A stretch of DNA of 64,000 nucleotides from Strigops habroptila. Its lineage: Eukaryota > Chordata > Aves > Psittaciformes > Psittacidae. The stretch lies in assembly GCF_004027225.2 (NCBI RefSeq), contig NC_046358.1, forward strand, positions 8,897,284 to 8,961,283, given 5' to 3'. Position 1 is the stretch's first letter. Each line of letters starts with the position of its first letter. Both the position numbers and the translations under genes were made by a program. The notes below the pieces were generated by a model. The model did no database searches, was not told where the DNA came from, and was given only the letters and a program-made list of their open reading frames with translations. Of this stretch, positions 34,291 through 49,200 are shown piece by piece.

Positions 34291-37200
34291 AGGTGTTCAG
34301 TCAGAATACCCAAAAGACAAGACGTGCGTGGTAGAAGCGAGTAATTAAAGCTCACCTAGTTATTACACTATCCTATACACTGCCTCGGTACCCGGTCCGG
34401 TATTATCTACTGGGATAGTAGATAATGTCTGTCCCTGTCCTCTTCCAAAACTCAGGAAAGTTGTGTGCCTGAGAAAATAGTCATACAGATGTTCAGCAAT
34501 AGAAGGTATTGGGCCAGTGTAAGAGTGATGTGCGTTAGGTTAAATGCGCACAGCTTTCTTTCCAGGTTGAACGTAAATACAAATTAACTTGGCATAGTCT
34601 TGGAAGTAAACTGTCATGTTTGGGTGCGCCTGTGGCCTCTCTTCTGACTCTTCCCCGCAGAGCATTCCTGCAGCACTTAGTGTATAACTGACCGCAAGCT
34701 GTGCGTATATTTGCAGGTAATCGACGCCTGAGATGTCACAGGGGTTGCATACAGTTCCTTCTAACAAATAGGCTGCTTTTACTATTTTGCCTTTATTCTC
34801 AAACCCAAGGACACTTTGCTTAAATGTACTCGCTGCAGGCTGTGCTCTTGGTGCATAAACCAAGTGTATTATTAGTCCTTTTGTTCTCTCCAATTGCTAT
34901 GTATTTTCAATGTCAGGTTTTTTCAGTAATTTTTCCTTAAGTGTCTTAGGGCTTATCTTTAGTGCAGGATAGATTTCAAGATGAGAGATATGCTTGAATT
35001 AATGTAGATAAAGCCCCTATCTTGAGTTGCTATCTTGAAGAGAGTTGTCTACAGCAGCATACAGCAGCTGCAAAGCTATGCTGACAAGCAGCGTGCACAG
35101 CTCCATGCTGCTTCTCCCAAGTTCTCTCTGGTTGTGTTACTTCAAGTGGAGTTCTCCCAGGGATAGGTCACAGTGCAGCTAATTTGAGACTTGGCTTTAC
35201 TTTCAAGTGGTTACGTTCTCTTTCAGATCTGCCCTTTAACAGATGCTTTATCATAGACCCAACTTGGAAATTAATCAAGCACTAAATCCAGCGTTGTGCC
35301 TGATGATGTGGTGGGAAACGGGCTTGGGGCTCCCTGGTGGCTTCATAGGTCTTAACCTAGGTGACTGGATAGGGCCTTTTGTAGATCTTAAGCTTGTATC
35401 ATAGTAGGAGAAAAAAGAGGGAAGATCTTTGTAGGAAATCAGGCTTCCCAAACACTGACTGCTAAAAAGTTGGGAATTTACATTCTCCATAGTTACTGGT
35501 AGAAAGACTTGTAAGACTTTTGCTCAAGAATCTGGAAACAGCAAAAATAGAAGTTTTTAATTTCTCTGTTTGATTGCTGAGATAGATAGATGAATTGCAA
35601 ATCCACAGGCTGAGGAGAAGCAAAATAAGACGTTTTATCCTTGCAAATGGTTAAATTAGGTTTAATGTATTGAGGTAGTTTTACTGTGCTTTTTGATTCA
35701 TGCTAGCTTGAATATATCAATAAAAATGAAGTTATGTCTGAAAGGGTTTACCTTTTTTAGCATCCAATTCTGATATAGGCAAAAGTTACGTATAAGCAAA
35801 TGGGGAATTTTCCTAAGCAGAGTTAAAAAACTGTTTTCAGGCAATGCTTCCTACATATTCAAATGACTGAATAAGTAGAAGCCAAGGCATTTTGTCTCCA
35901 AGGTATTTTATCTAGTTTTCTCAGAGTGGGAAAAGATCCAGGTTTATTAAATTGAATGTAAAAGTTAATGTTTTTCTTTCTCAGTCAGTGATCTCATCAG
36001 ATGGCCATGAGCATGTGCTCACTGTTTTCTGAGTGTCAAATTTGTCTAAACTGAGGAGGATAAGTTATTAATTCATTGAAATGGAATGGCAGGTAGAATT
36101 GAAAGCATTCACCCAAGATTTACTTCGAACATACCTGAAAACCCACAATATTCACAACAACAACAGAAAAAATCTTACCTTTTTTATTCTCCCCATCCCT
36201 CCCTGTAGGTATCTTCTGTTGTGAGGGCTTTGACTGTTCAGAAATGAACAGCACCTTTTGCAGTTATGTGCAAGTGGTATCATCGTCTCTTGGACAATCT
36301 GTGTGTTCATGGAGGCACATGGAATAGGCTCTAAACACACCCATTAGCTTCATTAAAACACAGCGGTAGAATGTTTTAAGTCCTTCCACCCAGCTACTGG
36401 ATATGTCACACCAGGTACAAAATTAGTTATCAATATGCTTCAAGTCCTAGGTAACTTTAACATAGTCTTGCTTTGCAGAACTACTTAGTATTCTCCGTTG
36501 CAGCAAGATCACTGTGTTGTACCAGAAGCTCACAGAATTTGAAAGTCAACAGGCCACTTAGAGCCACCAAAACTTGCTGTAGATAGCTAAGTATTTCCTC
36601 GTCTTACTGTATGACCTTAGATTGAAAGAGATTTTCTCAATGTAAATATGATTTTAGGGGTTAGAGATGCAATATTATATGTTTGCTCAGCTTTTTTTCT
36701 TCCCTAATCATCCATTTCTGGTTTTTCCTGTATCTCATATACTGATATGAATCACTATGACTGCTCTTATGTTGCATTTGTTTGCAGAACAAACTGGGCA
36801 GCAATAACCCTCTGCTTGGGATAGTGTTTAATTTTTCTCTTTTGCAGGTGTCAGATATTCATATCAGTAGATTTCGGGATCCCAAACGAGCTCCTGACTT
36901 TGAAAAATTCTGTTCTGAAACAATTGATATAATTCAGCCAGCACTTGTTCTAGCGACAGGTAAGCAATTCAACACGTGGATTTCCTGCTGAATGTGCTGT
37001 CAAAGGAAGAGCAAACAAGCAAAACTCTAGGATCTCAAGAGAGAACTTTAAAGCCTTAAGGTATCTTAAGCAATGGCAATGAAGTTTCAGCTGCAGATAG
37101 ACTGCTAGAAGCAGAAGACAATAACTTTGCAACTCAAGAAAATTAGTTTTTGTTCAATGAGTCTGACAGTGAGTTTAGTGTGTATTACATGTAACCTACA

Positions 37201-40200
37201 TAATTATGCAAAATAGCTATTGTTTTTCCAATACTTGTTGCTACACCTTAGTCCTTCCTAGTAGCTCCCTTCCTTCTTGTCCTGGTAGTGACTCTACATC
37301 AGTCTTTGTATTTGAAATTACAGAAGAGATCAATGTCTGATGAGTTGTTAAGAGCCAGTTCCTCTCTCAGAACAATCCCTGCTCATCTGTATGAAATTCA
37401 CCTATGAATTAATGTAAGATTTCATTGCTGGTTTCTGTTTGAACTTATCGGATCAAGACAGGTGAAACAAGCCTTGCCATTCCATTTGATAGCTTGCTAT
37501 TGAAATGGATTAAGTTTTGGCAAGCAAAGTAAAAAAGACGACTTTGAGCCGTTACTATATGCGAGACTTTAGAATCTTAATCCTTGACCTGGACTATTGT
37601 TTCTACAGGCAGTTACCTATCTGCTGCTTGCTTTTTAAGTTAAGAGTTCAGAAACAGTTAACATTCATCTTTTAACTAGCAATGCAGGAAGGCATTGCTG
37701 TCTGAACAGAGCTGGGAATGGTTCGAACTCTAGTTGGAGCTTGAGGGGATATAGAAGGTGCAAAGTTAAAGCTTCTATGACTACAATCTTCAGGTATAAT
37801 GAATATGTCGTAATTTTCTTTACTTTGGCATGGCATTAGTGAAAGTGCTGCAGTGATGTGTCTATTAGGTGTTTCAACAGGCTGCCACATCTACATTAGA
37901 AGGTATTTACCCTTGTGGTAACCTCTCATACCAGATGACAGGAGTGTTTGATGCGCTTCCTCTAGGACACACAGATGGCATGCTTGCCTAGTTACAGTAT
38001 TTGTATAAGCCTTGCTTTTGTACGCTTTCAGGTGACCTGACAGATGCGAAGACAAGAGATAAACTGGGATCTGAGCAGGTTGAAGTAGAATGGAAAACCT
38101 ACCAGTCAATCCTGAAAAGATCGAGGGTCATGGAAAAAACCAAGTGGATAGACATTAAAGGGAATCACGGTAAGAAGGAAAAGAAACATCTCTTTCTTTC
38201 CTGAGATTACAGAGCTGATTTAGATAAGTTAGAATATAGAGGTAAAATGGAAAGAATCTAAAGAATATAGTACTTAGCACATTAGTGGTGGCTATGAATC
38301 AGTAGAAGGACGTGCTATCTACATGTTTGCTTCACTGAGGGCACACTTTGTTTAGAGGTACTTTCTGGAATTTTAGTACCAGGGAAGAAGGAGTCTCATT
38401 TATTGCTTTTGCCTTTCAAATGGTAGAACAGAGCTTCAGATGTTCTTTTCCAGGTCATTAGCTTATATACTCCCTTTTTTAATTGAAGGGCAAACTGTAA
38501 CCTTACCCTACTGAAGAAATGGTTTAAATTTACTTTTCATAGACCTCCTCCCACAGGTGTAAGTTTAAAAGTATCACACATTCGGCATTTAAAGGAAAAT
38601 TGGTTTCTTCTGAACAGAAAGAACTCATAGAAGTTTGTACACATCCTAGTTGTTGCTACATTCTAAGTAGTCAAACATAAGCTAACAACCTTTTAGGCTA
38701 TATAAGCCAGCTGTTACAAGAAGGCAAAACTAGAAAGCCTAGCACTGGGGAAAAAAAAGTGCATGTGTTGTTATATACGGTCCAGATATGACATTTTACT
38801 CCCATTTCCCTATCAGGCCTCTGTTACCAGCTTTACTATTACCAGCTTTAATGATGGACTCCAGCTGCAGGAGAAACCTCCCTAAGTTTCTGTCTGTTTT
38901 ACACACACTTTTCTCTGACGCTATTGCTACTTTATTTTCCTTGCATGAGTTAGGTCTTACTTAGTCCAAAAAGCTTTATGGCCAATGTAGAAACATGTGG
39001 TTAGCTTTTAGCCGCTAAATGACCATTTAAATTCCCAAAACAACTTTATCTTTGAATTGAAACTTAAATGAGAAAACTGTTCTTGCTTTTAGGTCTACTG
39101 CAGCAAGTATATCCTGCGCCTGCTGAGACAGCTTTATTTCAACATTAAGAAATAAAATACAGAGGTCACTGATCAATTTGATCTTCATTTCCTTTTTTCT
39201 CTCCCTTACAGATTCATTCAATATTCCACACCTGAATAGCGTTCAGAATTACTACAGGTACTTTTATTTACCATTATATTGAAGATCAAACTCACTAAAC
39301 AATATTCTTTTCAGTTTCACATATATGCTTTTTTCACTGACTTTCCTATAGTCCAGGATCATATTTGCTATTCCCTCCATTGTTTCCATTGCCAGTTAGT
39401 TAGTAGACTAGACTAGACTGAAAAAATAGAGCATTCTTTGCACAGACTTCTTCTTAGCTCTTATCCCTCTCTGTTTTGTAGTTGAATATACTATAAATCT
39501 GCCTGTGCCTAGGAAATGTTCTGTGTTGTGTTTGGTTTCCTCAGGGCACTTATATGATATATTTCTGAAAAACCAGTGTTCCCAGAGAACGCTTTTCCTC
39601 CTCAAAATATATGAATAAAAGAAAAAGAAAGCAAGAGAATACTTCGCTTTTCAAATGTTCTTTCTGCATGCCCAAGAGGGCTTTTCATGTCATATGGGTC
39701 TGAATTTTTTCCAAGCCATTTTAGAAAACTGAAAGTAGAGCAGGAAGAAGGCAGATGATGATGATGGGTGCCCAAATGTTCTTGAGGAGCACACTTGAGA
39801 TTTTAATGTGAAGATAGGTGAGGAAACTTCCCTTTCTTCAGCTGGCTATTTTGCTTGCACATTCTAAAGGTAACCGCAGTTGTAACTTGTGTTTAACTTT
39901 GTGCCCTTCACGTCTGAACACAAAATCTTGTTTGGTAATTTTGGTGGTGCTTTTGGCTTTGACTCTTTGGAACTGGAAGAGGACTTGGAAATCTAAACTT
40001 GACTTTAATACAGGCTCTTAAGCCATCCACTTTGCAATAAGAAGACAGATTAAACATCTGATATTCGAGCAGATATGTTCTCCTATAAATTCTGTGGGAT
40101 AGGATCCTACAGCAGCTGCATTTTCAGGAGAACATGGAATTCGCATGTGGATTTACCATGAAGGCATGAATGTAGGGTGCTAACAAGGCTTTTGGATGCG

Positions 40201-43200
40201 CTAGTGCAGTGCACATCTGTATCTTTTGCCACAGTTGTGGCTACATGACAATCTATTATCAGTCTTCCACTCTAGTTTATGGCTGCTATCAGAAATCCTA
40301 GTGACACACATGGGAAGATGCAGCACCGGTGAATTTGCCTCATCATCCCTGAATTGTTGCTTGGCCTGGACAAGCTTGCTGTTTGGAAAGATGCATGGAT
40401 CACCTGCCTCTAGTCCACACTGAAGATGCACTGTTAGTGTAGGCTTAAATTTTAAACTAACAATAGTGTGTGTACCTTTAACATAGTAGAATAGACCAAA
40501 CTTTTCAAACTTACTAACATGTAGAGAGAAAGGAATGTTTGGCTGACAGGGGAAGGAACATCACAGGACTTACTGATAACAACTGAGGAGACAGTAAATA
40601 AGACCAAGGGAGCCAGCCTCCAAGATAGAGTGGTACCCAACATGGAGTGAGACTGGAACAGAACAGAAGCAAGGACACACCAACTGCTAACTCAGCACTA
40701 GGACCTTGCGAGCATGCGCAAGCACTGAGGTCATTCAGTAAACACAGTGAGGAAGACTGTCAGTGACCACCAGAGACCCCCACTCAGCAAGAAAGTGCAT
40801 GCTTAATTAGGATGCAAATATTAGAATTAATTCCTGGGAACACTGTAAATATGCATGAGCATGCTAAATATACAGCTGCTGCTGGCAAGTAACGGGTGCG
40901 CTCACCTCTGCGAAGCTATTCGCATGTGCGCCCAGTGCTGCAATAAAGCAACCTGCTTTCTGAAAGTCCAGATTGAGTCTTAGAGAGTTTCTCCGACCAA
41001 CTTTTATGGTAACAATAGCAGTATGGATTCAAACGATTAGGGTGAAATTTCAAAGCAGTTTAGCCAACCAAAGAATTTCTGAGTGAAATTCTGAGTCAGG
41101 TGAAAGTCTTTGCTTAATAATTAACAGTCTCTTGCTAAACAAATGTGTTCTTATGTTGGTTTTGCTTCATTATAGACTGTCATCATAGCAAAATAAAGAA
41201 ACCTTAATGAGATTTATCATGCTTTCTAAGACTGAAGAAAGGCACTAAAGGCAGAACTATCTTTACAGGGAGAATTTACTAATGTAATGCATTAATAAAA
41301 TATAAAGAGTGAGAAATGTTTTGATAAATATACCACACTCTAGGAAGAGAGAAAGGAGATGGTAAAGCAAAAGGGAGTCTTGTGGAGGCCTTTTCTTCTC
41401 CTCCACTCCTGTGAAGTTAAACAGTCAAAAGGGCAAGTTTTGGGGTTCTTTTGTTTGGTTGGGACTTTTTTGTGTGAGCAACAGTAAGGCACTACCTGCT
41501 TGCCTTCATGTGACTCCTGAACAAATAATTCATTCTTTGCTGTACACCTTAGAGTGCTGTAGCTTGCAGATATAAAAACACAGCATAAGGAAAACAGTTA
41601 TTCAACACCATATTCTGGTGTTCATTATGTATTAAAATTAAAGAAGGCAGCAGTTGCATTGAAATAGAATAAGATTTTTACACAAAGACATAGGTTCCTG
41701 TTTTATGCCCACAGCGTGAGCAGAGGGTTACACATACTCTAAGTGGCACTAAAGACAGAAATGTTAGGTTATGACCCTGAGCTTCCAGTTTCCTTATTGA
41801 AGTTCATGATGTTCACAATAGTAACATTACCTTCAAAAAAATAAATATTGTGAAAGGGTCTTTATGGCATTGGAAGTATTGATTTATATATGAAACTTGT
41901 TTTTAATATATTGGCTTCGGGTCAACCTTTCTGGCAATTTCGCTGTTTATTCTGACTGGTGGAGGAGCAGTGATATGAACTGCTTTCTGGATGGCTGTGT
42001 TCAGACTATAATCACCATCTGAACTCAGGGATGTTTTAGCTTCCACATATCATGCAGGGTGTTAAAAAAAACCAAACCAATCACACCACCCCAAAAGCCC
42101 CAAACCCAAAGGAAAACACACACACCCTCCCAACATAACAAGTTTTAGTTAATCTCAGATTTACTCACAATTTAGTTACATAATTTAATTCTTAATTGAG
42201 CAATTTAGTAGGTACCATTAGTTGTAATGTTATCTGTCTTTGCCAATGGAGGATATGTGCAATTCACATCTAGCATAAAGTATCAAAATCACTTCAGTTT
42301 TAGAAGTTAAAAAAACCTGAAAATACCTGTTGTCAGTGGAAAAAGAGAAAATAATGTATATATTCATTATTGCATGTATTTATCATAGCCAATATTAGCA
42401 TAAAACCATGGGGGGAGGGAAAGGTGTAATTAGTTGGCATGTCTTATGGGTCCTTCCCTGTCTACAGGTCTCTCTAAGAGTGTTGTAAGATTAAGATTCA
42501 AGAGCTTAGTTACCATCAGGTGACATGCAAAAAAGCAGCAACACTTTTTGCTCTCTTTTACTCTTTGACTGGATAATTCTGATAACATTCCACAAGTGTC
42601 AGAAGAACTGGTAAGATTTGCTATAAGAGCAAGAAATGAAAAAGAGCAATAAGCAAAAGGAAATGCTGCCTCCTTTGCTATGTATAAGATTTGGTGTAGT
42701 GTAGTGTTTCTGGTTTGAATCTTCTGGAAAATAACTGAAAAGGTTCAATATTTCCTTGGTTCAAGATCATATTTCATTAGCCAACAGCATCTTGTTTGAA
42801 GTACGGAGTCTCAATGCCATTGATGTTTAAGAAGAGCCTTTACTGCAGTAACAAGGTGGAACTAGATCTAATGCAAGAAATCTTACATTTATACTATACA
42901 GGTGAAGCTTTTCTAACAGCAATATTTCCATTTTATTTTATTCCAGGAAATACTCTGCCTGGCATAAAGATGGCTCTTTCCATTACATCCACACCACCCC
43001 TTTTGGGAACTATTCATTCATCTGTGTGGATGCCACACTCAGCCCAGGCCCTAAGAGACCCTATAATTTCTTCGGGATTTTAAACACGGTATTTTATAAG
43101 TCTTGGCATTCCATTTTGCTGGCTGCTTTACTTCTATAATGGTTTGTTTGGGGGGGGTTGGTTGGTTGGTTGTTTTTATAAAGAAGAATTGTCTGGAAGA

Positions 43201-46200
43201 TTTGTGCTCATCTAAAAGAGTCTATGTTTTTAAGTTATTAGGCATTTGGGACATTTATTTAGAAAAATGAATCTGTCACTTAACATATAAAGTATCTGTG
43301 TTTTCTCTCTTGAATAATTCAGTACGAAAATGTCAAATTAGACCTTTTAAGGACACTGTCAGTAGTTCCTTAGCATTTAGCCAGACTTGCGTGTTAATTT
43401 CCTCACTCGTAAAGTTTAAAACAAAATCAAACTTTCTCATTTCTCATCTCCTTTTTGCTTTGCTAGATGCTTTTTGTGGTGGTGGTGTTATTATTACAGA
43501 TTAGAGAGTTGCACTTCTCAATGGAATCATTTGAAAGATAATGCTATAAAGAAATGTGTCATTTATGAAAGTGATGTCTAATCTTCTGAAAACACAAAAA
43601 TTACATGGTGTCGTTTGAAGAGAAGAACATTAATCCCAATGTTTAAACCACATATCATCATAGATAATGTTTTGTTTCCCTTTTATTTTTTTCTCTGTAG
43701 TTTATTGATATGATTTTGTTCTTGAGATACTCTTCTGAAGTGTTGGCAGAAAGTTACTGTGTGCTGGTAAAGAGGTGTTGTGTTTTGCCTGTGATAAAGA
43801 CCTCAGGGAAAAGTAAAAAGCTCTCCCTCTAATCTTGTCTAAAGAAGGCTGGACATTTAATGAAGTGTTTGTAAAGTGCTTGGTGATGCTTAGATAAAAG
43901 GTGATGTAGGAGTGTCAAGTACTGTTCGCACTGTTCACTGTAATCCATAGTGGGTGCAGTAGATTTGCAGACAAAGTCTCGAGAAGCTAAGAAATGCAGT
44001 TGAGTCGGAGCTCCTTGGCTGCAGTAAGTCATGGGTTTGCTTGCTATTTACCAGCAGCAGGAGTCCAGAGAGCATCTTGTGCAGATTTTTGCACAAAACT
44101 GAAGGTAGATACCTGTAACTTTTAAGAATTAAACCTCTGCCAGGAATTTGAAAACTAAATTAGATTTGTATTAGTGATTTGATTGCATAGCTTAGGTAAA
44201 AATATTCTTAAAGCCCAAATTCATAAAGGCAAGTGAAGTATCATTTCACTTGATAAGCCCATTACATTAACCCAGAATAGTATTCTGGATTCATTCTTTT
44301 TGAATATACCTTTATTTCTGTTTCCTTTATTTGTGCCCTTCAGTGTTTCTTTTCAGGTAGGAGGGAAAAGAATATGTTGGTGGTTCTCTGGGTTACCCTA
44401 AAAGATGATCTGCAAAATGGTGAAAAAGTGGATTTGAGTTCTTTTCCGGTTTTAGTTCTCCTGCCTAGTCTGTTAGACTTCGAGATCCTATTAGTATTGG
44501 CATTCTCTCTGGACAGTGAGTGGCTTATTTAATAGTGGAAGCCAGACAAGTAAAGGAGAGGAATTTTACCTGCTGCATAAAGTGTTTTGCTCAGCAAAGG
44601 CTGAGTGATATTTTCAAGATTCAGCATCATTAATTCATCCAATTAAATGACTGAAGCATATGGTGCACAGTTTGCGGTCTGTCATGCCTATAAAAGGCCA
44701 TCTAACAACTTAAGAGATAATATGGATGACAATTGTAAGGTAAAGATGTCTGTAAAGTCAACTCAAGTGTGTTGTCTTGGCTATATAAATAAGCAGCAGA
44801 ACAGATAGAAACATCATTTACCAAAATCCTTCTTTATATTGCACTTTTCCTGTGTTCACTTGCAAGGAAGATGTTGAGTGTCTTGTTTTCACTTTCTTTT
44901 TCCAGCACTGGGTTTTAGGGATAGGTCTAGTAGTACATTTTGTTCATGCCCAGGTCCTTGAAGCAACTGAGAGTATTCTCTTCATTAATGTCTTTCTGCT
45001 TTCCTTTTGCTGTTCTTTCCAAGTAGCCCGGATGTTAAACAGCTTTGTTTGGTTGTCTTTCAAACACCTGCCTGTTTCAGAATCAAATGAAAGAACTATC
45101 TTTAATGGCAACACAAAGTCTGCACAGCAATCATACTGTCTGGTTTGGCCATTTTCCCACCTCAACAATCATCTCCCCAGCCCCAGGAATACGAGCACTG
45201 ATGAGGTAAGATCTTTCTGGTTTTTCCTGTATGTTTTCAGTCTGAAGTACATTTCTTACCTTTCTTCACATACTTGTCTGTCACTTTTCAGGTTTTCTGC
45301 AGTGGTATTTCCTTCCTATCCAAATAATCACAATTCTTATGTTCTTTTATTAGTTCTGCCACGGCCTATTTATGTGGACATCTCCATACGCTGGGTGGGC
45401 TGATGCCAGTCTTGCACAGTCAGCACCGTGGCGGCACTCTGGAACTTGAACTGGGAGACTGGATGGATAATAGGAGGTAAGTAAACCCTAAGTGGGCAAA
45501 TTATTATATGGACCCTACTGGTTATACTGTGATTCCCTTTTATGCTGTTTGGAGAACTTGCAAGAAGCATTAGATCTGCCTGACTGGTTATTACTATTGA
45601 TGTGTTTGAAAAATTTGTCTGTGTAGAAGTTTGGGATTTTTTTTCCCTGTACCAACAGTGTGCTAATAAATTAAGTGGAGTAATTTTTAGATTAATTCTT
45701 GATATTTAGAAATTAAAAAGAGGACATCTCAATGTCCATTTAGGATGCACTTAGTATTCTCATAGAGACATAAATTGTAATAAAACTCAACATCACTACT
45801 TCAAAATATCCATGCTCTGCACCAGCTGTTAGAATTTAAAAGACAAAAATAGCCTACCTGAGAAATATTACCTTAACAGTGTATCAAAAAGTGTCCAATG
45901 CTACATGGAATGTATAGTAGTATATTAGCTTTTATTCTGCAGTAATCCCAATAAAGATACTTGTATGCCTACAGGAAGAGAGCACACAGTGGTGTTTGTC
46001 CACAACTAGAGTACCTACCCAGACTCTGTAGTAATGTACATTTTATTTGAATTCTATAACATACTGCTCATCTGTCTGATTCATGTGCAAAATTCAATAG
46101 ATCTTCACATTTGGAATTTTGAGTAATGCTTGAGTGATTTATAATAAAATGAAGCTGATCAGAGGTAACCAGATGTTAATATAGCAGAGTAGGTTAAGAT

Positions 46201-49200
46201 AGGATCAGCTACAGAAGAGAACAAATGGAATGTAAATGAAACAAGTTCTGGAACTTGGGAAGCATGGGAATCAGCTGGGCACACAGGAGTTTGTATTAAC
46301 AAAACGTTTTCCTTTCATTATAGGTACCGGATCCTTGCATTTGATCATGACCTCCTGAGCTTTGCAGATCTTACTTTTGAAGAATGGCCTGTAGTCCTCA
46401 TCACCAATCCCAAATCCTTCCTTTACAGCAGTTCTGCTCATGAACCACTAGCCAAAATTCTTTATTCCACTCATATCAGGTACCCTGTAATCTCCTGATT
46501 TTACAATGTTTAACTATGTTATGACAGTCAGGGTCTTTCCTGGTTATAATGTACATCTATATATGCATATACACAAACCCTTTTTTTTAAGTGTGTGTGT
46601 CCATTGTTCTCAGATATCACTTTTCTCTGGAATATTGTTCCTGAGAGCTCAGTTTGTATCATATCTGTGATAAAAGGAGATTATATAGTACAAATTCATG
46701 TTCATTTTATTTATGCAGTTATTTCCCCTGCAGTCAATTGAACTTATTTATGTAACCAAAGCTGGTAGTGTTAGATTAACACATGATTTGTGTTATTTAT
46801 CTCACGTGGTCATGTTGCCTCTACTGATTTGGGGATTTTGTCTGTAGTTTTCCAAGTGTTTGCTCTATTTGCATTCGACTTCTTAGTCTCCCATGATTTC
46901 AGTTTTACATCCCTTATATATTAAAACAGCTTAAGGGTCTGCCAATTTTCATATTAGGTTTAAATGTTTCCATCTTCCCGTTTGTACCTTTTCTATCTTT
47001 TTATTTGTTTTTCAAATTTCTATGCCCTTTACAACACCTTACATTTGCTGTTAGACCAATATGCATGAAATATATCCATGTATTACGTACAAAGAATTAC
47101 AAGCAAAGGAAGTTTGTCATACTTTTCAGTTAGGAAGCAGTGTCCTACTAAGTCTACCTACTTCCCAGTTTCCTATTTAGAACCTTATCTGAACATTCTT
47201 ATAATTATACTAAATAGATGAATTAGTAGAATCATTCACCATTACTACATGAGGTGCTGTCATTTGACTGAAACATGGTCTGGAATGCCTTTTGTATTGC
47301 CAGAAATGAAAGAAATTGGACGTGCAATATATTGAGTCTATATTAATATCACTGTTTCTCTGAATATAAGCACTTCCAAGTGATATCCATTTGTTGGTAT
47401 CTCAAATCTGTATCACCTGTCTTGTGTTCCACTCCATTTCTCATAAATTCAGTTACAAAGACTGAGAGGTTATATTCTGACTAGCAAAAAGGAAGAGAAA
47501 TAAAAAAGGGAGGGGAACAAATACACCCAACCCGAAGGCCTTTAGAGAGAGAGACTGGCAATTTTTAATGAAGACATCTACATTATTTGATTATGTGTCT
47601 GTATGTATGCAGGAGGATTTGTGATAGCAAATGTTTTAATGGTGGCAATAGTTCTAAGATCATTTCTGCCAGGACCTGAAGATGTGTGCCACTTTTTGTC
47701 TGTTCCACAGCCCACTTTTCTATCCTATTCTTTTGCACAAGACCATACAAAACTTCTCTTTTTGACTGCAGGAAAGAGCTACCATGTCACCATTAGCCTT
47801 CCAGATATTTTATCAGTTTAATTTCTAACTCTTTTGAACTCCGAAGTAGGAGAGTTCAAAACTTTAGGGACTTCTCTTCAGGAAGTAAGGACAAATCTGT
47901 AAGACCTGTAAAAATCTGTTTATTTTGGTGTTTATTCACCCCTTAGAATTCTGGCCTTCTCTCCTTCTGTCATTACCTCCGTCAAAGTCTCTATAGATGG
48001 AGTTTACTTGGGGAACGCGCATCAGGTATCTGGGCCTCTCTATGTACTGAAGTGGAGCCCGCAGAACTACAGTGAAGGGTTCCATCACATAGATGTGACT
48101 GTCCAGGTAAGCTGGTGGCATTCTTTGTATTGAATTTTTATGTTGTCCTGTCTGCTTCATCACCCTTCTGCATCACATAACTAGGGACAAAATAGATGAT
48201 ACAGGCTTCCTTTCATATTTGTCTGATTACAAAAACAAAAGGATTTATTAAATAATAAAACACTGCTGAGCACAAAAACATTCAAAGCATCTGAATGAAA
48301 GAAAGGATTCTTATTTTTCATCAGAAATATAATAAGGCATGATAGAAGAGCAAGTAATTGGTCAAAAATAGATTATTTTAAGTAAGAGGCAAAATTAACT
48401 TTTAAGGTTGCCTTAGAAAAAGAAACAATTGAGCTTGATCAAGGAAAATAAGAAGTAGCCTCATGTTAGTTCAGAAGGCAAAGGAGCTGGATCTGTAAGA
48501 TTGGAATGCTGTCTGTGATCATCTGTTTGAAGTTCTTTTTGTTACTTCTTACAGGCTGACAGTCAATACGGTTTCTGTTTCCTCAAATATCAGGCTTAGC
48601 TGATGTTACATTACTGGGTGCAAAATAGGTTTTTTCAGTGAATGCTTCTGTTCTTGGTACTGTATTTTATTTTTGTACCTTCAAGTGGTCTTGAAGAACT
48701 TGGTCAGACTGTTCTAACATTCTGTCCATCTGTACAATAGCAATGGCAAAGTCAGCTTTGTCCTGCTTGGTGGACCCCAGCTGGGCATTACTTCCCACAG
48801 GACCAAAAGCAAGCATTTTTTTCCTAATGGCCTTTCTGTACTGGCAGTGTTCCATCTCCCAGCTTGTTATTGATTTCTGTGATGCTCTACCTGCAAAAGC
48901 TACATTTTAAAAATGGTTTATTTTCTGGGGTCTTTTTGGGGTTTTCAATGATGATGAAAACACATGCACAAATCTGAGTAACATTTGAAGAGGGTTATAC
49001 AGGCCTGCCGAGCAACAGTTGGCTTGCAAATACATGCTTGTTGTCAGGTAACTGAATGGGATTTAAAACCAATGAATTTCATTTCCCCTGCAGTCATAAA
49101 TCACTATTACATTTAGTAACCAAGTAGTTTTTGGAAAGCGGGAAGGATGAGGCATTAACTTCAGTTAGGTACCTAGAGAGAAAATGACTACTTATTTGTG

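Larger units (their letters stand above)
34148..42946 (+). other. TMEM62: TMEM62 introns 1-4
   Basis: Introns 34148-36847, 36960-38031, 38170-39211 and 39258-42946. Apart from the LTR copy at 40438-41014 and the A/C-rich tract at 42063, I recognise no repeats, RNA genes or other coding sequence. Confidence 0.7.

Noticed and set aside
33608-34344. Open frames of 148-181 codons on the minus strand and 101-151 on the plus strand
   Set aside because: They are GC-driven shadows around TMEM62 exon 1. Only the frame from 33965 joins the conserved exon 2.
44852-45403. 183-codon plus-strand open frame
   Set aside because: It runs over TMEM62 exons 6 and 7 in the wrong phase and through the intron. 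The conserved protein uses another frame.
48667-48855. 62-codon minus-strand frame ending [20 protein letters not shown]
   Set aside because: Protein-like in appearance and possibly a pseudogene piece, but I could not assign it to any protein and there is no flanking evidence.
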